Source: Paracoccaceae bacterium (GTDB lineage Bacteria > Pseudomonadota > Alphaproteobacteria > Rhodobacterales > Rhodobacteraceae). Taken from it: a stretch of 64,000 nucleotides of DNA. Under the pieces are notes generated by a model, which ran no database searches, was not told the DNA's origin, and saw nothing but the letters and a program-made list of their open reading frames with translations. The stretch spans positions 1-64,000 of the forward strand of contig CACOXV010000003.1 of NCBI GenBank assembly GCA_902631295.1, written 5' to 3'. Of the stretch, positions 1 through 9,841 are shown piece after piece (position 1 is the first letter of the stretch; every line of letters begins with the position of its first letter). The translations under genes were made by a program, and so were the position numbers.

Positions 1-1125
1 ATGGCCGATAGATCTAAAATCTGGGATGCTGCACACTTTCCATAACAATTTGACGGTAGCCGGATCTGTAACTCGACTGATTATTGTTTCTGACTGGGCC
101 AAGGTCTTTAAAGCCAGCAAATCATCAGAATCCCGCGCTTTTATGAGTGATGGATTATCAGGTAAGATCTCCAATGATTCAATGAGACTTTCAATGCTAC
201 CGAACTCTAAGTTTGCATTGCGCCATTGCAATGTTTTTTGCGGAGAAAAACGATGCTCCATTATCGAAGTGGCAACTTTTGTATCGAGAGGCTTCGCGTC
301 TCCTGTGACCCCAAAAGTACCATTATTCATACCTCGCCCTGCTCGACCGGCTATTTGAGCTAATTCATTTGGAGCAAGGTTCCTGCTGCGGCGCCCATCA
401 AATTTACTCAGAGAAGAAAATGCGACATGATTAATGTCCAAGTTTAAACCCATGCCAATAGCATCAGTTGCAACAAGATAATCCACATCGCCATTTTGAT
501 ATAGGTCTACTTGTGCATTTCTGGTCCTTGGGCTTAAAGCCCCCATAACCACAGCAGCTCCCCCTTTTAATCTCCTCAAAATCTCCGCAATCGAGTAGAC
601 GCTATCAACTGAAAAACCAACGATAGCTGACCTTGCTGGTACCCTCGAAATTTTTTTAGATCCCGTGTAGACTAGGTTACTGAGGCGTTCGCGCGATATA
701 AAGTGTGCATCAGGCACCAGGCTTTTGATAGGGTTTCGCATGGTTTCCGAGCCAAGAAAAAGGGTTTCATGGGCCCCACGAGATCTCAGGAGTCTATCAG
801 TAAATATGTGCCCCCGCTCAGGATCATTAGCCAACTGTATCTCGTCGACAGCTAAAAAATCGTTCTGCAATCCTTCGGGCATTGCTTCTACTGTACAGAC
901 CAAATATTGGGCCTTATGTGGGATAATGCGCTCTTCACCAGTTAGAAGGCCAACTTTAGAAACACCTCTCAAGCTGACAATTTTATCATATACCTCACGG
1001 GCCAGTAACCTTAATGGGAGACCAATAATCCCACTTTTGTAGCTTAACATCCTCTCAATGGCGTAGTGGGTTTTGCCAGTATTTGTTGGACCCAGTACCG
1101 CAGAAATTCTTTGGAATTGTTTCAT
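1..1125 (-). CDS. Suv3-like ATP-dependent RNA helicase (3' end cut by window edge)
   Basis: Reading from the ATG at 1125 gives 375 codons with no stop before the window edge, so only the N-terminal part is here. Visible helicase motifs are a Walker A GPTNTGKT (residues 12-19), a DEIQ motif (94-97) and a C-terminal QIAGRAGR motif VI. The early P-loop and DEIQ in place of DEAD/DECH fit the Suv3 helicase family, known in mitochondria for RNA turnover and common in alphaproteobacteria as an uncharacterised helicase. An RNA-degradation role here is inferred from the family. It is divergent from the SCP2/hydrolase pair at 1345. Family assignment is fairly firm; substrate is unknown. Confidence 0.85.
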   Translation of the reverse strand, partial: MKQFQRISAVLGPTNTGKTHYAIERMLSYKSGIIGLPLRLLAREVYDKIVSLRGVSKVGLLTGEERIIPHKAQYLVCTVEAMPEGLQNDFLAVDEIQLANDPERGHIFTDRLLRSRGAHETLFLGSETMRNPIKSLVPDAHFISRERLSNLVYTGSKKISRVPARSAIVGFSVDSVYSIAEILRRLKGGAAVVMGALSPRTRNAQVDLYQNGDVDYLVATDAIGMGLNLDINHVAFSSLSKFDGRRSRNLAPNELAQIAGRAGRGMNNGTFGVTGDAKPLDTKVATSIMEHRFSPQKTLQWRNANLEFGSIESLIESLEILPDNPSLIKARDSDDLLALKTLAQSETIISRVTDPATVKLLWKVCSIPDFRSIGH

Positions 1126-1280
1126 TTCTACAAAACCTTTCGTACATCAGCCCAAGTTTATGCTTATAGTGGCTACTATTTAGAGAGAGCTTTGTACAGC
1201 TAAGTGCGAAACTTTAAATCCGCACATAACAAATAAAAGAATAAATATGTTGTTATACAATTACTGCCGTAACGGTAAGT

Positions 1281-1310
1281 TTGAAATCAAAACAAAAAAA
1301 CCGTTATACT
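1281..1310 (+). promoter_or_regulatory. Candidate sigma70-type promoter with flanking inverted repeat
   Basis: TTGAAA at 1281-1286 and TATACT at 1305-1310 are separated by 18 bp and lie 35 bp upstream of the SCP2 gene start. A 7-bp inverted repeat, TAACGGT (1270-1276) and ACCGTTA (1300-1306), brackets the -35 region and overlaps the -10 element, so it could be an operator. This is pattern recognition only; no regulator gene is adjacent. Confidence 0.45.
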
Positions 1311-1344
1311 AAAGACATTGAGATAATTCGGTAGGTGCAACTTG

Positions 1345-1635
1345 ATGACGGAAATAATTGAAGATGCTGTGGAAGCACTTAGGGAAAAGATGTCAAAAAA
1401 CTCTTTTGACGGTACAGCCAAATTTGAAATTGAAGGTGAGGGTTCAATTGTTTTGAGCGAAAATAAAGTCTATGCTTCTGATGAAGAAACAGATGTAACA
1501 TTCAAAGCTTCCGTTGAAATCTTTCAAGAAATATTTAACGGAGAACTGGACCCTACATCTGCTTTTATGACAGGAAAATTGAAAATAGACGGTGATATGG
1601 GCACTGCAATGCGTTTGGCTAACGTTTTTGGTTGA
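1345..1635 (+). CDS. SCP2 sterol-binding domain protein
   Basis: A 96-residue protein that consists of a single SCP2-like sterol/lipid-binding fold. It shows the usual alternation of an N-terminal helix, strands around FEIEGEGS and VYASDEE, and the C-terminal pattern FMTGKLKIDGD..AM. Bacterial members are thought to bind hydrophobic ligands; the ligand here is not evident. A TTG lies directly before the chosen ATG. The stop TGA overlaps the ATG of the next gene (TGATG), so it is translationally coupled to a lysophospholipase-like hydrolase, which suggests a shared lipid-related role. Confidence 0.85.
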   Translation: MTEIIEDAVEALREKMSKNSFDGTAKFEIEGEGSIVLSENKVYASDEETDVTFKASVEIFQEIFNGELDPTSAFMTGKLKIDGDMGTAMRLANVFG

Positions 1636-2567
1636 TGAGTCTCGATGCTCCATTCCTGAATAATTTATTTAAATGGCCTGAGGCCGCAAAGACGAGTTAC
1701 AAAGTAACAACTGACGGAATTAGAGTCAGAACTTCTTTTTGGACAGCTAACGATCCAATAGGGACAGTTTTTGTGTTTCCAGGAAGAGCAGACTATATAG
1801 AAAAATATGGTGGTCTAGCTAATTTCTGCCTTAGCAATAATTTTAATGTTATAGCGATAGACTGGCGCGGCCAAGGCCTTTCAGACCGCTTACTTGATGA
1901 CAAAAACATAGGTCACATAGAAAACTTCAAAAATTATCAAAACGATGTAGAGGTCATAATCAAAGAAGCTGAGGAGGCAAATCTGGTTAAACCTTGGATT
2001 ATATTCGCACATTCTATGGGAGGGCTTATTGGTCTCAGAACTCTCCAAGATCTCCTCGTTTTTGAAAAGGTAGTATTTACATCGCCGATGTGGGGTATTC
2101 AAATGCCACCCATATTAAAGTCTGGAGCATCGATTATAATGTCTTTGATTTCTTTAACTGGAAAAATGGAGACTTACGCACCAACTGCTAGTCCCAAAAC
2201 TCGAATACTAAACGAAGAATACGAATTTAATAAATTAACCAGCGATATACAAAATTTTAATTTATTACGACAACAAATCATACAATATCCAGATTTACAA
2301 ATTGGTGGTCCAAGCACTGCTTGGGTAAGTGCAGCACTCGAGGAAATAGAATTTCAGATTGAAAATAAACCTCCTGTTACTCCCGCTCTTTGCTTTTTGG
2401 GCGATAAAGAAGAAATCATTGATAATTTAGCTGTGCAAGAATTTTGTAAAAAGTGGGACAGTTGTGATTTGATTTCCATTCCAGAAGCAAAACATGATTT
2501 ATTGATGGAAAAAGAAATGATTTTGCACAGTTTGTTATTAGAAATGGAAAAATTTATCAAAAAATGA
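1635..2567 (+). CDS. Alpha/beta hydrolase, lysophospholipase (PldB) type
   Basis: 310 residues. An alpha/beta-hydrolase core is visible: the strand-loop VFVFPGRADYIEKYGG, the DWRGQGLSDR turn, the nucleophile elbow AHSMGG (Ser within GxSxG-like context) and a late histidine in EAKHDLLMEKE. This matches the PldB/monoacylglycerol lipase subfamily that hydrolyses lysophospholipids or monoglycerides. The start overlaps the SCP2 stop codon, so the two form an operon. The exact substrate cannot be read from sequence. Confidence 0.85.
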   Translation: MSLDAPFLNNLFKWPEAAKTSYKVTTDGIRVRTSFWTANDPIGTVFVFPGRADYIEKYGGLANFCLSNNFNVIAIDWRGQGLSDRLLDDKNIGHIENFKNYQNDVEVIIKEAEEANLVKPWIIFAHSMGGLIGLRTLQDLLVFEKVVFTSPMWGIQMPPILKSGASIIMSLISLTGKMETYAPTASPKTRILNEEYEFNKLTSDIQNFNLLRQQIIQYPDLQIGGPSTAWVSAALEEIEFQIENKPPVTPALCFLGDKEEIIDNLAVQEFCKKWDSCDLISIPEAKHDLLMEKEMILHSLLLEMEKFIKK

Positions 2568-2647
2568 CCAACAAATTTTTCTATATCTCTTGCTGGTGAA
2601 GCAGACGCAACCTAGTTATACACAAAGCATAGTGAAAAAGGCGGAGA

Positions 2648-4465
2648 ATGGTAACCTTAAGAAATATTTTATTTGATAAAGATTCAAGTGAAAGCAGCAA
2701 ATATTTAGGAACTCTACCAGAGTGGGACCTTAATGATTTATACACAAACACTCAGAGCCTGGAACTTGAGGCGGATTTAAATTGGCTTGAAAAGGAGTGC
2801 AAACTTTTTGCGGCTGATTATCAGGGGCAACTTGTGGACCTCAGTGCAAGCGAATTTTTAAACTGCGTGAAAAGAAATGAAAAAATCAGTAACGTTAGTG
2901 GCCGACTAATTTCCTATGCTGGCTTACGATATTATCAATGCACTACCGATGGAGAACGCACAAAATTTTTGTCTGATATTCAAGAGAAAATTACTATCTA
3001 CAGTTCCTCATTAATTTTCTTCAATCTTGAGCTTAATAGGTTGCCGGACAAGCATCTAGATGAATTATATCCACAAAACGAAGAATTGAGCAGATACAAG
3101 CCTGTATTTGACAGAATCCGTGCACTTCAGCCGTATCAGTTATCTGATGAATTAGAAAAGTTCTTACACGACATGGGTGTCGTTGGCGATGCATGGGAAA
3201 AACTTTTTGACGAAACAATAGCGGGCCTAGAATTTGAAGTGGGGGAAGAAATTCTAAACCTCGAAAGGATTCTTAACCTGCTAACTGATCATGACCGTTC
3301 GAGACGAGAAACAGGCGCCAAAGAGCTTGCGAGAGTTTTGTCTAAAAATATAAAAACTTTTGCCCGTATTCATAATACGCAAGCAAAAGAGAAAGAAATC
3401 ATTGACAGATGGCGTGGCATGCCTTCACCTCAATTTAGCCGTCATTTATCTAATCATGTAGAGCCTGAAGTAGTAGAGGCTTTAAGAAACGCCGTGGTGG
3501 CTTCTTACCCGGAATTAAGTCATCGATATTATGATCTCAAACGAAAGTGGATGGGCCTAGATTATTTGGAGATTTGGGATAGGAATGCCCCGCTACCAAT
3601 GGAGTCAACTCAAAAAATAGCCTGGTCAGATGCCAAAAAATTAGTACTAGATGCATATTCAGGTTTTGACTCGAAAATGGAAGAACTAGCCAAACCGTTT
3701 TTTTCCAAAGGCTGGATTGACGCTGCTGTGAAGCCAGGTAAAGCACCGGGTGCCTTTGCTCATCCAACCGTTACAAATGTACATCCTTACATCATGTTAA
3801 ATTATCTTGGAAAACCTCGGGATGTCATGACATTAGCACATGAGCTGGGGCATGGTGTTCATCAAATCCTTGCAGCCAAGCAAGGGGAAATGCTTTCTTC
3901 AACACCCCTAACTCTCGCTGAAACAGCTTCTGTTTTTGGAGAAATGCTAACTTTTCATAAGATGCTAAATGCCGCTCCCGACCCCCAGGCCCGAAAAGTT
4001 TTGTTAGCAAACAAAGTCGAGGATATGATAAATACTGTCGTAAGGCAGATTGCTTTCTACGATTTTGAATGCAAGTTACATGACGCCCGTAAAACAGGAG
4101 AATTAACCCCGGATGATATAAATGCTTTATGGATGTCCATACAGGCCGAAAGTCTTGGGCCAGCATTTAAATTTATGGCAGGCTATGAAACATTTTGGGC
4201 ATACATTCCCCATTTTGTCCACTCTCCGTTTTATGTCTACGCTTACGCCTTTGGGGATGGTCTAGTAAACGCACTCTATGCAGAATATCAGGATCACCCT
4301 AGTGGATTTTCATCAAAATATTTCGACATGTTAGAAGCAGGTGGTTCTAAACATCACTCAGACTTGTTAGCCCCATTTGGGCTAGACGCGTCAGATCCTA
4401 AATTTTGGGCTAAAGGTTTATCAGTCATATCATCAATGATTAACGAATTAGAAAGCATTAATTAA
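2648..4465 (+). CDS. pepF: M3 family oligoendopeptidase (PepF type)
   Basis: A 605-residue cytosolic zinc metallopeptidase. The zinc-binding HELGH motif lies at residues 398-402, with the third ligand glutamate expected in LTLAETASVFGEM about 25 residues on, as in clan MA family M3. The C-terminal half carries the typical FYDFECKLH and YVYAYAFGDGL segments. Length fits PepF/M3B oligoendopeptidases, which degrade short peptides. A GGAG lies just before the ATG. It stands alone, with about 80 bp separating it from the hydrolase upstream. Confidence 0.93.
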   Translation: MVTLRNILFDKDSSESSKYLGTLPEWDLNDLYTNTQSLELEADLNWLEKECKLFAADYQGQLVDLSASEFLNCVKRNEKISNVSGRLISYAGLRYYQCTTDGERTKFLSDIQEKITIYSSSLIFFNLELNRLPDKHLDELYPQNEELSRYKPVFDRIRALQPYQLSDELEKFLHDMGVVGDAWEKLFDETIAGLEFEVGEEILNLERILNLLTDHDRSRRETGAKELARVLSKNIKTFARIHNTQAKEKEIIDRWRGMPSPQFSRHLSNHVEPEVVEALRNAVVASYPELSHRYYDLKRKWMGLDYLEIWDRNAPLPMESTQKIAWSDAKKLVLDAYSGFDSKMEELAKPFFSKGWIDAAVKPGKAPGAFAHPTVTNVHPYIMLNYLGKPRDVMTLAHELGHGVHQILAAKQGEMLSSTPLTLAETASVFGEMLTFHKMLNAAPDPQARKVLLANKVEDMINTVVRQIAFYDFECKLHDARKTGELTPDDINALWMSIQAESLGPAFKFMAGYETFWAYIPHFVHSPFYVYAYAFGDGLVNALYAEYQDHPSGFSSKYFDMLEAGGSKHHSDLLAPFGLDASDPKFWAKGLSVISSMINELESIN

Positions 4466-4556
4466 TTTTTGCAAAATAGTGATTGCAAAGTGCTATAGTT
4501 TATTTCCTCTTGTAATTAAATCGTATTGAACTATCTCACGTCTCTGAGGAGCAATC

Positions 4557-5102
4557 ATGAAAATTTTTCTATTTATAATATCTTTATATATCGGAGCAGC
4601 AACAATGTCTCATGCTAGCCAATTTGTATTCAAAAGCGCTGACGGCGGCGTGATTAACTTAGACGACTTTAAAGGAAAGCCGTTGTTAGTGGTAAACACT
4701 GCTAGTCGGTGTGGTTTCACTGGTCAGTTGGCAACGCTGCAAAAACTGTCTGATACTTACAACAGTGATGGTCTGACGGTATTAGCTGTTCCATCGAATG
4801 ATTTTAACCAAGAATTATCAAGCGTAGAAGCAGTAAAAGACTTCTGTACCATTAACTATAATATTACGTTGCCAATGACCGATATAACTTCTGTACGAGG
4901 AAAGAATGCGCACCCTTTTTTCCGTTGGGTCAAAGAGACTACCGGTTTTTCACCAAAATGGAATTTTAATAAAATTTTGATTGGTCCTTCCGGAGAGGTA
5001 GTTCAGACCTTCGGCTCTTTAACTAGACCAATGTCTGGCGCAATAACAAATGAAATAGAAAAATTGTTGCAACTTCAATTAACCGAGCAAGTATCAGGGT
5101 AA
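4557..5102 (+). CDS. Glutathione peroxidase family protein, predicted exported
   Basis: 181 residues with an N-terminal hydrophobic signal peptide (residues 2-20, likely cleavage after SHA), so the mature enzyme should be periplasmic. The thiol-peroxidase core includes NTASRCGFTGQ with Cys52 at the position of selenocysteine in animal GPx, then VPSNDFNQE and a WNFNK motif supplying the other catalytic-site residues. It is expected to reduce hydroperoxides with thiol or thioredoxin reductant. GAGGAG precedes the ATG. It is followed by convergent genes. Confidence 0.92.
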   Translation: MKIFLFIISLYIGAATMSHASQFVFKSADGGVINLDDFKGKPLLVVNTASRCGFTGQLATLQKLSDTYNSDGLTVLAVPSNDFNQELSSVEAVKDFCTINYNITLPMTDITSVRGKNAHPFFRWVKETTGFSPKWNFNKILIGPSGEVVQTFGSLTRPMSGAITNEIEKLLQLQLTEQVSG

Positions 5103-5149
5103 GAATCAACAATAAAAAATTGAAGTTTTACTTCACTGCCCCTTGCACA

Positions 5150-6127
5150 TTAAGTCTCTTGATTTTTATCTGTGGCCCAATCTACGATCTTATCTACAAA
5201 ATAGTCATTCATTGACGGTGACATAATGTCACCACATATAACATGAGAGTTAGGGTCATCGTGCTTTCCCACTTCAACTATTAGTTTTGATTTTCTACCA
5301 CCCCAAGCATTGAAAACCCTTTCTACCAGCCAAGGTTTTACAACTTTATCTGTTTCTGTATACATAAATAGGGCAGACCGTTTAGCCTTAGCAAAATCTA
5401 GCTTAGCAATTGCATTTGTCACTTTTGCCATTTTGATAACTGAATGTGTAGAGTATCGGGTTGTCCAAAAATAACCATGAAGATCCCCTCTAGGTTTAAA
5501 CGTTCTCTCACTACCAAATATAAGCGGCATCCAAATTTGAGAAAATGGCCAGGTCAAGATTCCGGCCAGTCTTTTGTTGAGCCCAAAATTTGGTGAAATT
5601 AGAACCAACTTATCTCTATCAGTAAAATATCTATTTGATACTGCCAATGCTGAAACAAGAGTTCCACCGGTAGAAGTACTGATTACTAAAATTTTTTTGC
5701 CTATTGCGTGGCCAATAGCTATAGCTTCGGCTGCGTCATTGAGCCAATCTTGAATTTGTGCTCTAGACATTTCTTTACTATCACACCCATGACCCGTCAA
5801 ACGAGTGAAGTGGAGATTAGCCTGCAATTTCTTTGCAACTTTTTCGGGAACTGGCCGGACTTCCTGAGGGCTCGCTGAATATCCATGAATATAAACAATA
5901 GCCACCTCAGACTTTTCACCAGGGTTTGAAAACCAAAAAATTCTTTTTTTTAGATCTGCTTTTAAGTTTGGAATACTTTCTTCTGACCTAGAGAGATAAT
6001 CATCTAAATTCTCGTCAAAGAAATGAAAGTCTTTAGACGCTTCTACCGGTATTTTTTGCTTCAAAAATATTAGATAGTAGACAAATAAAAAAAAACCTAT
6101 CGTAATAAGTATAAATAATATGATCAC
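5150..6127 (-). CDS. Membrane-anchored alpha/beta hydrolase
   Basis: 325 residues starting at a GTG that overlaps the stop of the upstream hydrolase gene (TAGTG). An N-terminal hydrophobic helix (about residues 2-22) predicts a membrane anchor. The hydrolase core has the oxyanion strand VYIHGYSASPQE, a LTGHG turn, nucleophile elbow STSTGG and a late GKHDD histidine region. The GHG and carboxylesterase-like pattern points to an esterase or lipase; the substrate is unknown. It is coupled to the next gene upstream, another alpha/beta hydrolase. Confidence 0.8.
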   Translation of the reverse strand: MIILFILITIGFFLFVYYLIFLKQKIPVEASKDFHFFDENLDDYLSRSEESIPNLKADLKKRIFWFSNPGEKSEVAIVYIHGYSASPQEVRPVPEKVAKKLQANLHFTRLTGHGCDSKEMSRAQIQDWLNDAAEAIAIGHAIGKKILVISTSTGGTLVSALAVSNRYFTDRDKLVLISPNFGLNKRLAGILTWPFSQIWMPLIFGSERTFKPRGDLHGYFWTTRYSTHSVIKMAKVTNAIAKLDFAKAKRSALFMYTETDKVVKPWLVERVFNAWGGRKSKLIVEVGKHDDPNSHVICGDIMSPSMNDYFVDKIVDWATDKNQET

Positions 6128-6876
6128 TATATCTTCACTTCCAGTATAACTTCATTGATAGTTTGCTCTAAAATTTGCAAGCAGGTTGGAGATGAAAATG
6201 AATGATCAGCTTGGGCCACTAACTTAAGATGCATATTGTCACAATCAATATGGCTAAGTAATTTTATTGCTGTTTGAATCTCAACGGCTTTGTCATCTGT
6301 TCCCTGTAACATTCTTATGGGACATAGAACCTTTAGTGGCCTTGTTAGAATAAGATGTTTTCTTCCATTTTCAATTAATGCAAGAGTTATTGGATATGGT
6401 TCATCATAATCCGATGGCAAAAATACCCTTCCCACACTTAAAAGCTCGGATTTTTGTTTATCACTTAAATTTGCCCAGAAGTAATCTTCTGTAAAGTCTG
6501 GTGCTGCTGCAATCGTTACAATGCCAACTACTCGGTCACATAATTTTTGATATATTAAAAATGAAATCCAACCGCCCATAGAAGATCCTATTAAAATAAT
6601 TGGGCCGTTTGTTTTTTCAGTAATTATTTCATAGGTATCTTCTAGCCAATCACTGATATTACAATTTTCAAAGATACCGGAACTTTGACCATGACCAGAA
6701 TAATCAAATCTTAAAAAACCGTAGTGATTTTTTTTTGCCCAATCTTCCAAATGGGTAGCCTTGGATCCCATCATATCAGACATGAACCCTCCCAAAAATA
6801 CCAGTGTAAATGTACCGCCAGCATTGGCAGAATATGCGATATTTTTTTTATTTTTTGTGAAATATTCTATGTTCAT
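6127..6876 (-). CDS. Alpha/beta hydrolase (ABHD10-like serine esterase)
   Basis: 249 residues from the ATG at 6876; a GTG start at 6906 would add ten residues and cannot be excluded. Visible features are [11 protein letters not shown], the [12 protein letters not shown] turn, the nucleophile elbow IGSSMGGW and a terminal AQADHSF histidine. This arrangement resembles ABHD10-type thioesterases and carboxylesterases. The stop overlaps the GTG of the downstream membrane-anchored hydrolase, so both are made together. It is divergent from thrS with a short intervening region. Confidence 0.82.
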   Translation of the reverse strand: MNIEYFTKNKKNIAYSANAGGTFTLVFLGGFMSDMMGSKATHLEDWAKKNHYGFLRFDYSGHGQSSGIFENCNISDWLEDTYEIITEKTNGPIILIGSSMGGWISFLIYQKLCDRVVGIVTIAAAPDFTEDYFWANLSDKQKSELLSVGRVFLPSDYDEPYPITLALIENGRKHLILTRPLKVLCPIRMLQGTDDKAVEIQTAIKLLSHIDCDNMHLKLVAQADHSFSSPTCLQILEQTINEVILEVKI

Positions 6877-7037
6877 ATCATACTCTAAATCATTCCAAAT
6901 TGTCACATAATGTTACAACCTATTTCAAGTTTGAAATAAAAAAATATAAAGCTTTCTTGACCTCTTCACATCTACACGGCATTACTAATAATACACGCAA
7001 TCGGGTGTTTCGTAGGCGCCAAAACGACGAGAATTAT

Positions 7038-8972
7038 ATGAAAAAAATAGTTTTAAAATTTCCTGATGGCAACAAGCGTCAATTTAAATCTGGTATCACA
7101 GCTTCGGAAGTAGCTCAAACCATCTCAACTTCTTTATCTAAAAAAGCAATAAGTGCAGATGTCGATGGAAATCATTGGGACCTTCAATGGGCAATTGAAA
7201 GAGACTGTGAAATTTCAATCAACACGATAAAAGATGAATATCGTGCCATTGAGTTGATCCGGCATGACCTTGCACACATTATGGCTCGAGCGGTTCAAGA
7301 AATTTGGCCAGATGTCAAAGTTACCATTGGTCCCGTGATCGAAAACGGATGGTATTACGATTTTGACAGGCAAGACCCTTTCACACCGGAAGACCTCGGT
7401 ACGATTGAAAAAAAAATGAAAGATATCATCAATTCGCGCGACCTAGTGCGGACAGAAGTGTGGGATCGAGCAGAGGCACTTGCTCATTATAAAAAGAGCA
7501 ATGAGCCCTATAAGGTAGAACTGATCGAAGCCATTCCCGGAAACGAGCCACTGCGAATGTACTGGCATGGAGATTGGCAAGATTTGTGTCGTGGTCCACA
7601 TCTTCAAAATACTGGCCAGCTACCTGGTGATTCATGGAAACTAATGTCTGTAGCGGGCGCGTATTGGCGTGGGGACAGTGACCGCCCCATGCTTCAGCGG
7701 ATTTACGGCGTTGCCTTTAAAAACAAAGAGGACTTGCGTGCGCATTTAAAGTTTCTGGAGGAAGCAGCAAAGCGCGATCACAGAAAACTCGGACGCGAAA
7801 TGAACCTATTTCATTTCGAAGAAGTCGCGCCAGGGTCTGTTTTCTGGCATCCAAGCGGCTGGCACCTATTTCAGACTTTGATAAACTATATGCGCCGTCG
7901 TCAGGAAAAAGCAGGATATGTCGAGGTTAACACGCCAGACATCATGGATCGAGCTTTGTGGGAAACCTCAGGGCATTGGTTTAACTACATGGAAAATATG
8001 TTTCTTGCACAAACTCATGATGATCGCGATTATGCGCTTAAACCGATGAACTGCCCAGGCCATATGATGATCTACAACGAAAATCTTCGCAGTTATCGTG
8101 ACTTACCGATGAAGATTTCTGAATTTGGCAAGGTGCACCGCTACGAACCTTCAGGAGCATTGCATGGACTGCTGCGTGTACGCAGTTTTACTCAAGACGA
8201 CGCACATATTTACTGTACTCCTGAGCAGCTGACTGATGAGTGCTTGAACGTAAACGAGTTGATTTTGTCAATTTATAAAGACTTTGGTTTTCAGGATGTG
8301 CACATTAAACTATCTACGCGGCCTAAAAACCGTATTGGAAGCGACGAAAGCTGGGACTTATCGGAGGCAGCACTAAAGACAGCTTTAGACCGCGTCAGCA
8401 TGGATTATACCATCTTTGAAGGTGAAGGAGCGTTTTATGGGCCAAAACTGGAATATGTCTTACGCGATGCAATTGGTCGCGACTGGCAATGTGGAACACT
8501 TCAAGTAGACTATAACCTACCGGAAAGGTTCGGCTCAACTTTTGTGAACGCATCTGGTGAAAAGTCGGCACCTATAATGCTGCATCGCGCGTTATTTGGA
8601 TCCCTCGAGAGGTTTATAGGTATTTTGATTGAAAATTTCGCCGGAAAATTACCCTTTTGGCTAGCGCCAAGGCAGGTCGTTGTCGCTTCAATAGTAACCG
8701 ATGCAAATAAATACTGTAATGAGATTGTAGATGCATTAAAAGTTGTAGGTATTAAGGCGGAAAGCGATCTTCGAAATGAAAAGATAAGTTACAAGGTTCG
8801 GGAGCATTCTTTAGCCAAAGTCCCAATAATTTTGGCTGTTGGAAATAAAGAAGTTGATGAAAAAACTGTAACTATTCGAAAATTAGGCGAAAAGCACACA
8901 AAAACAGTGGGAGTTGATCAGGTTATTATCGACCTGCAAAAAGAGGGTTTGGCTCCAGATATTAAATGTTAG
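7038..8972 (+). CDS. thrS: Threonyl-tRNA synthetase
   Basis: A 644-residue class II aminoacyl-tRNA synthetase, the normal length for ThrRS. It begins with a TGS domain (about residues 1-62), followed by the editing domain with [10 protein letters not shown] and the catalytic core with MNCPGH at 337-342 (Cys339 is a zinc ligand), [11 protein letters not shown] and [12 protein letters not shown]. The C-terminal anticodon-binding domain ends in [11 protein letters not shown]. The reading frame extends upstream to a TTG, but the ATG at 7038 matches the family N terminus and is preferred. Confidence 0.97.
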   Translation: MKKIVLKFPDGNKRQFKSGITASEVAQTISTSLSKKAISADVDGNHWDLQWAIERDCEISINTIKDEYRAIELIRHDLAHIMARAVQEIWPDVKVTIGPVIENGWYYDFDRQDPFTPEDLGTIEKKMKDIINSRDLVRTEVWDRAEALAHYKKSNEPYKVELIEAIPGNEPLRMYWHGDWQDLCRGPHLQNTGQLPGDSWKLMSVAGAYWRGDSDRPMLQRIYGVAFKNKEDLRAHLKFLEEAAKRDHRKLGREMNLFHFEEVAPGSVFWHPSGWHLFQTLINYMRRRQEKAGYVEVNTPDIMDRALWETSGHWFNYMENMFLAQTHDDRDYALKPMNCPGHMMIYNENLRSYRDLPMKISEFGKVHRYEPSGALHGLLRVRSFTQDDAHIYCTPEQLTDECLNVNELILSIYKDFGFQDVHIKLSTRPKNRIGSDESWDLSEAALKTALDRVSMDYTIFEGEGAFYGPKLEYVLRDAIGRDWQCGTLQVDYNLPERFGSTFVNASGEKSAPIMLHRALFGSLERFIGILIENFAGKLPFWLAPRQVVVASIVTDANKYCNEIVDALKVVGIKAESDLRNEKISYKVREHSLAKVPIILAVGNKEVDEKTVTIRKLGEKHTKTVGVDQVIIDLQKEGLAPDIKC

Positions 8973-9001
8973 ACTTCGAGCCTGTTTGCACCAAAAATAA
9001 G

Positions 9002-9328
9002 CTAAGTTTCTATGGATTGTAATTTTTTAATTATATCAGTGGTCCAGCCAAAACAATAATTTTCGTTGTGATATTTAATTATTGGACGTTTAAATAATGT
9101 GGGATAAGCTTCGAGCAGATCTACGGTAGGAATTTGTTTATCGATCTCAGAAAGTGAACGCCACGTGGTGGACTTTTTATTAATTATATCTTGGCCGTAG
9201 CTATCAAAAAGACTAGCAACCTTAATCCGGGAAAAGGGGGATTCCCTGATATCGATGAAGTCAGCTTTCTGAAAAACCTTCCTAGCAGCTCTGCACTTAT
9301 CACAGTTTTTTAAACCATATATCAGCAT
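9002..9328 (-). CDS. ArsC/Spx-family thioredoxin-fold protein
   Basis: 108 residues, cytosolic. The YGLKNCDKCRAARK segment near the N terminus places Cys9 and Cys12 in a CxxC arrangement typical of the ArsC/YffB/Spx family, and FKRPIIKY is the family's conserved substrate-binding arginine-proline motif. Alphaproteobacterial members of this type are usually uncharacterised and need not reduce arsenate. It is convergent with thrS and divergent from the cold shock gene. Confidence 0.85.
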   Translation of the reverse strand: MLIYGLKNCDKCRAARKVFQKADFIDIRESPFSRIKVASLFDSYGQDIINKKSTTWRSLSEIDKQIPTVDLLEAYPTLFKRPIIKYHNENYCFGWTTDIIKKLQSIET

Positions 9329-9476
9329 CTTAGTATCCTATTAGAAAAATTTACTGGCTAAATGCAAATTTAGCACTAACGTCCTTGCTATAGTAGAGGG
9401 TAAAGGATTGGTTATAATTAGCCATATCTGTTTCCTTCTCTAGCACAGAGTAAATGATTTTTATGAGGATTAAAAT

Positions 9477-9683
9477 ATGCCACAAGGAAAAGTAAAGTGG
9501 TTTAATACAACAAAAGGCTTTGGTTTTATTGAGCCAAGTGACGGTGGAAACGATGTATTCGTTCACATATCTGCAGTCCAGAAGGCTGGTCTAAAAGGGC
9601 TAGCCGAAGATCAACTAGTGAATTTTGAATTGGTCGAAGGTCGAGACGGGCGCCAAATGGCAGATGAGCTAAGTTTAGCTTAA
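9477..9683 (+). CDS. Cold shock protein (CspA family)
   Basis: 68 residues forming one cold-shock OB fold. RNP1 (KGFGFIEP) and RNP2 (DVFVHISAV) nucleic-acid-binding motifs are intact, as is the N-terminal GKVKWFN. It should bind single-stranded RNA or DNA as a chaperone. A GAGGA ribosome-binding site lies upstream of the ATG. It is a single-gene unit, divergent from the ArsC-like gene. Confidence 0.96.
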   Translation: MPQGKVKWFNTTKGFGFIEPSDGGNDVFVHISAVQKAGLKGLAEDQLVNFELVEGRDGRQMADELSLA

Positions 9684-9803
9684 CTTAGATAAACTTTTAA
9701 TTTCGACACCCGCCACATAAAATTTTTTTATAGATTATGAACTAGTCAATCGCTTTAACATAGCGAACTCTAGGGCAGTATTAGGAATGTGTACTTGGTA
9801 AAT

Positions 9804-9825
9804 ATTTATGTCAAAACACATAAAT
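9804..9825. terminator. Possible terminator hairpin between cspA and the galactoside operon
   Basis: An 8-bp AT-rich stem, ATTTATGT and ACATAAAT, with a 6-nt loop is followed on the plus strand by CTTTTC. It lies between the convergent ends of the cold shock gene and the beta-galactosidase. The stem is weak, so this is tentative. Confidence 0.3.
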
Positions 9826-9841
9826 CTTTTCAAAAACTTAA

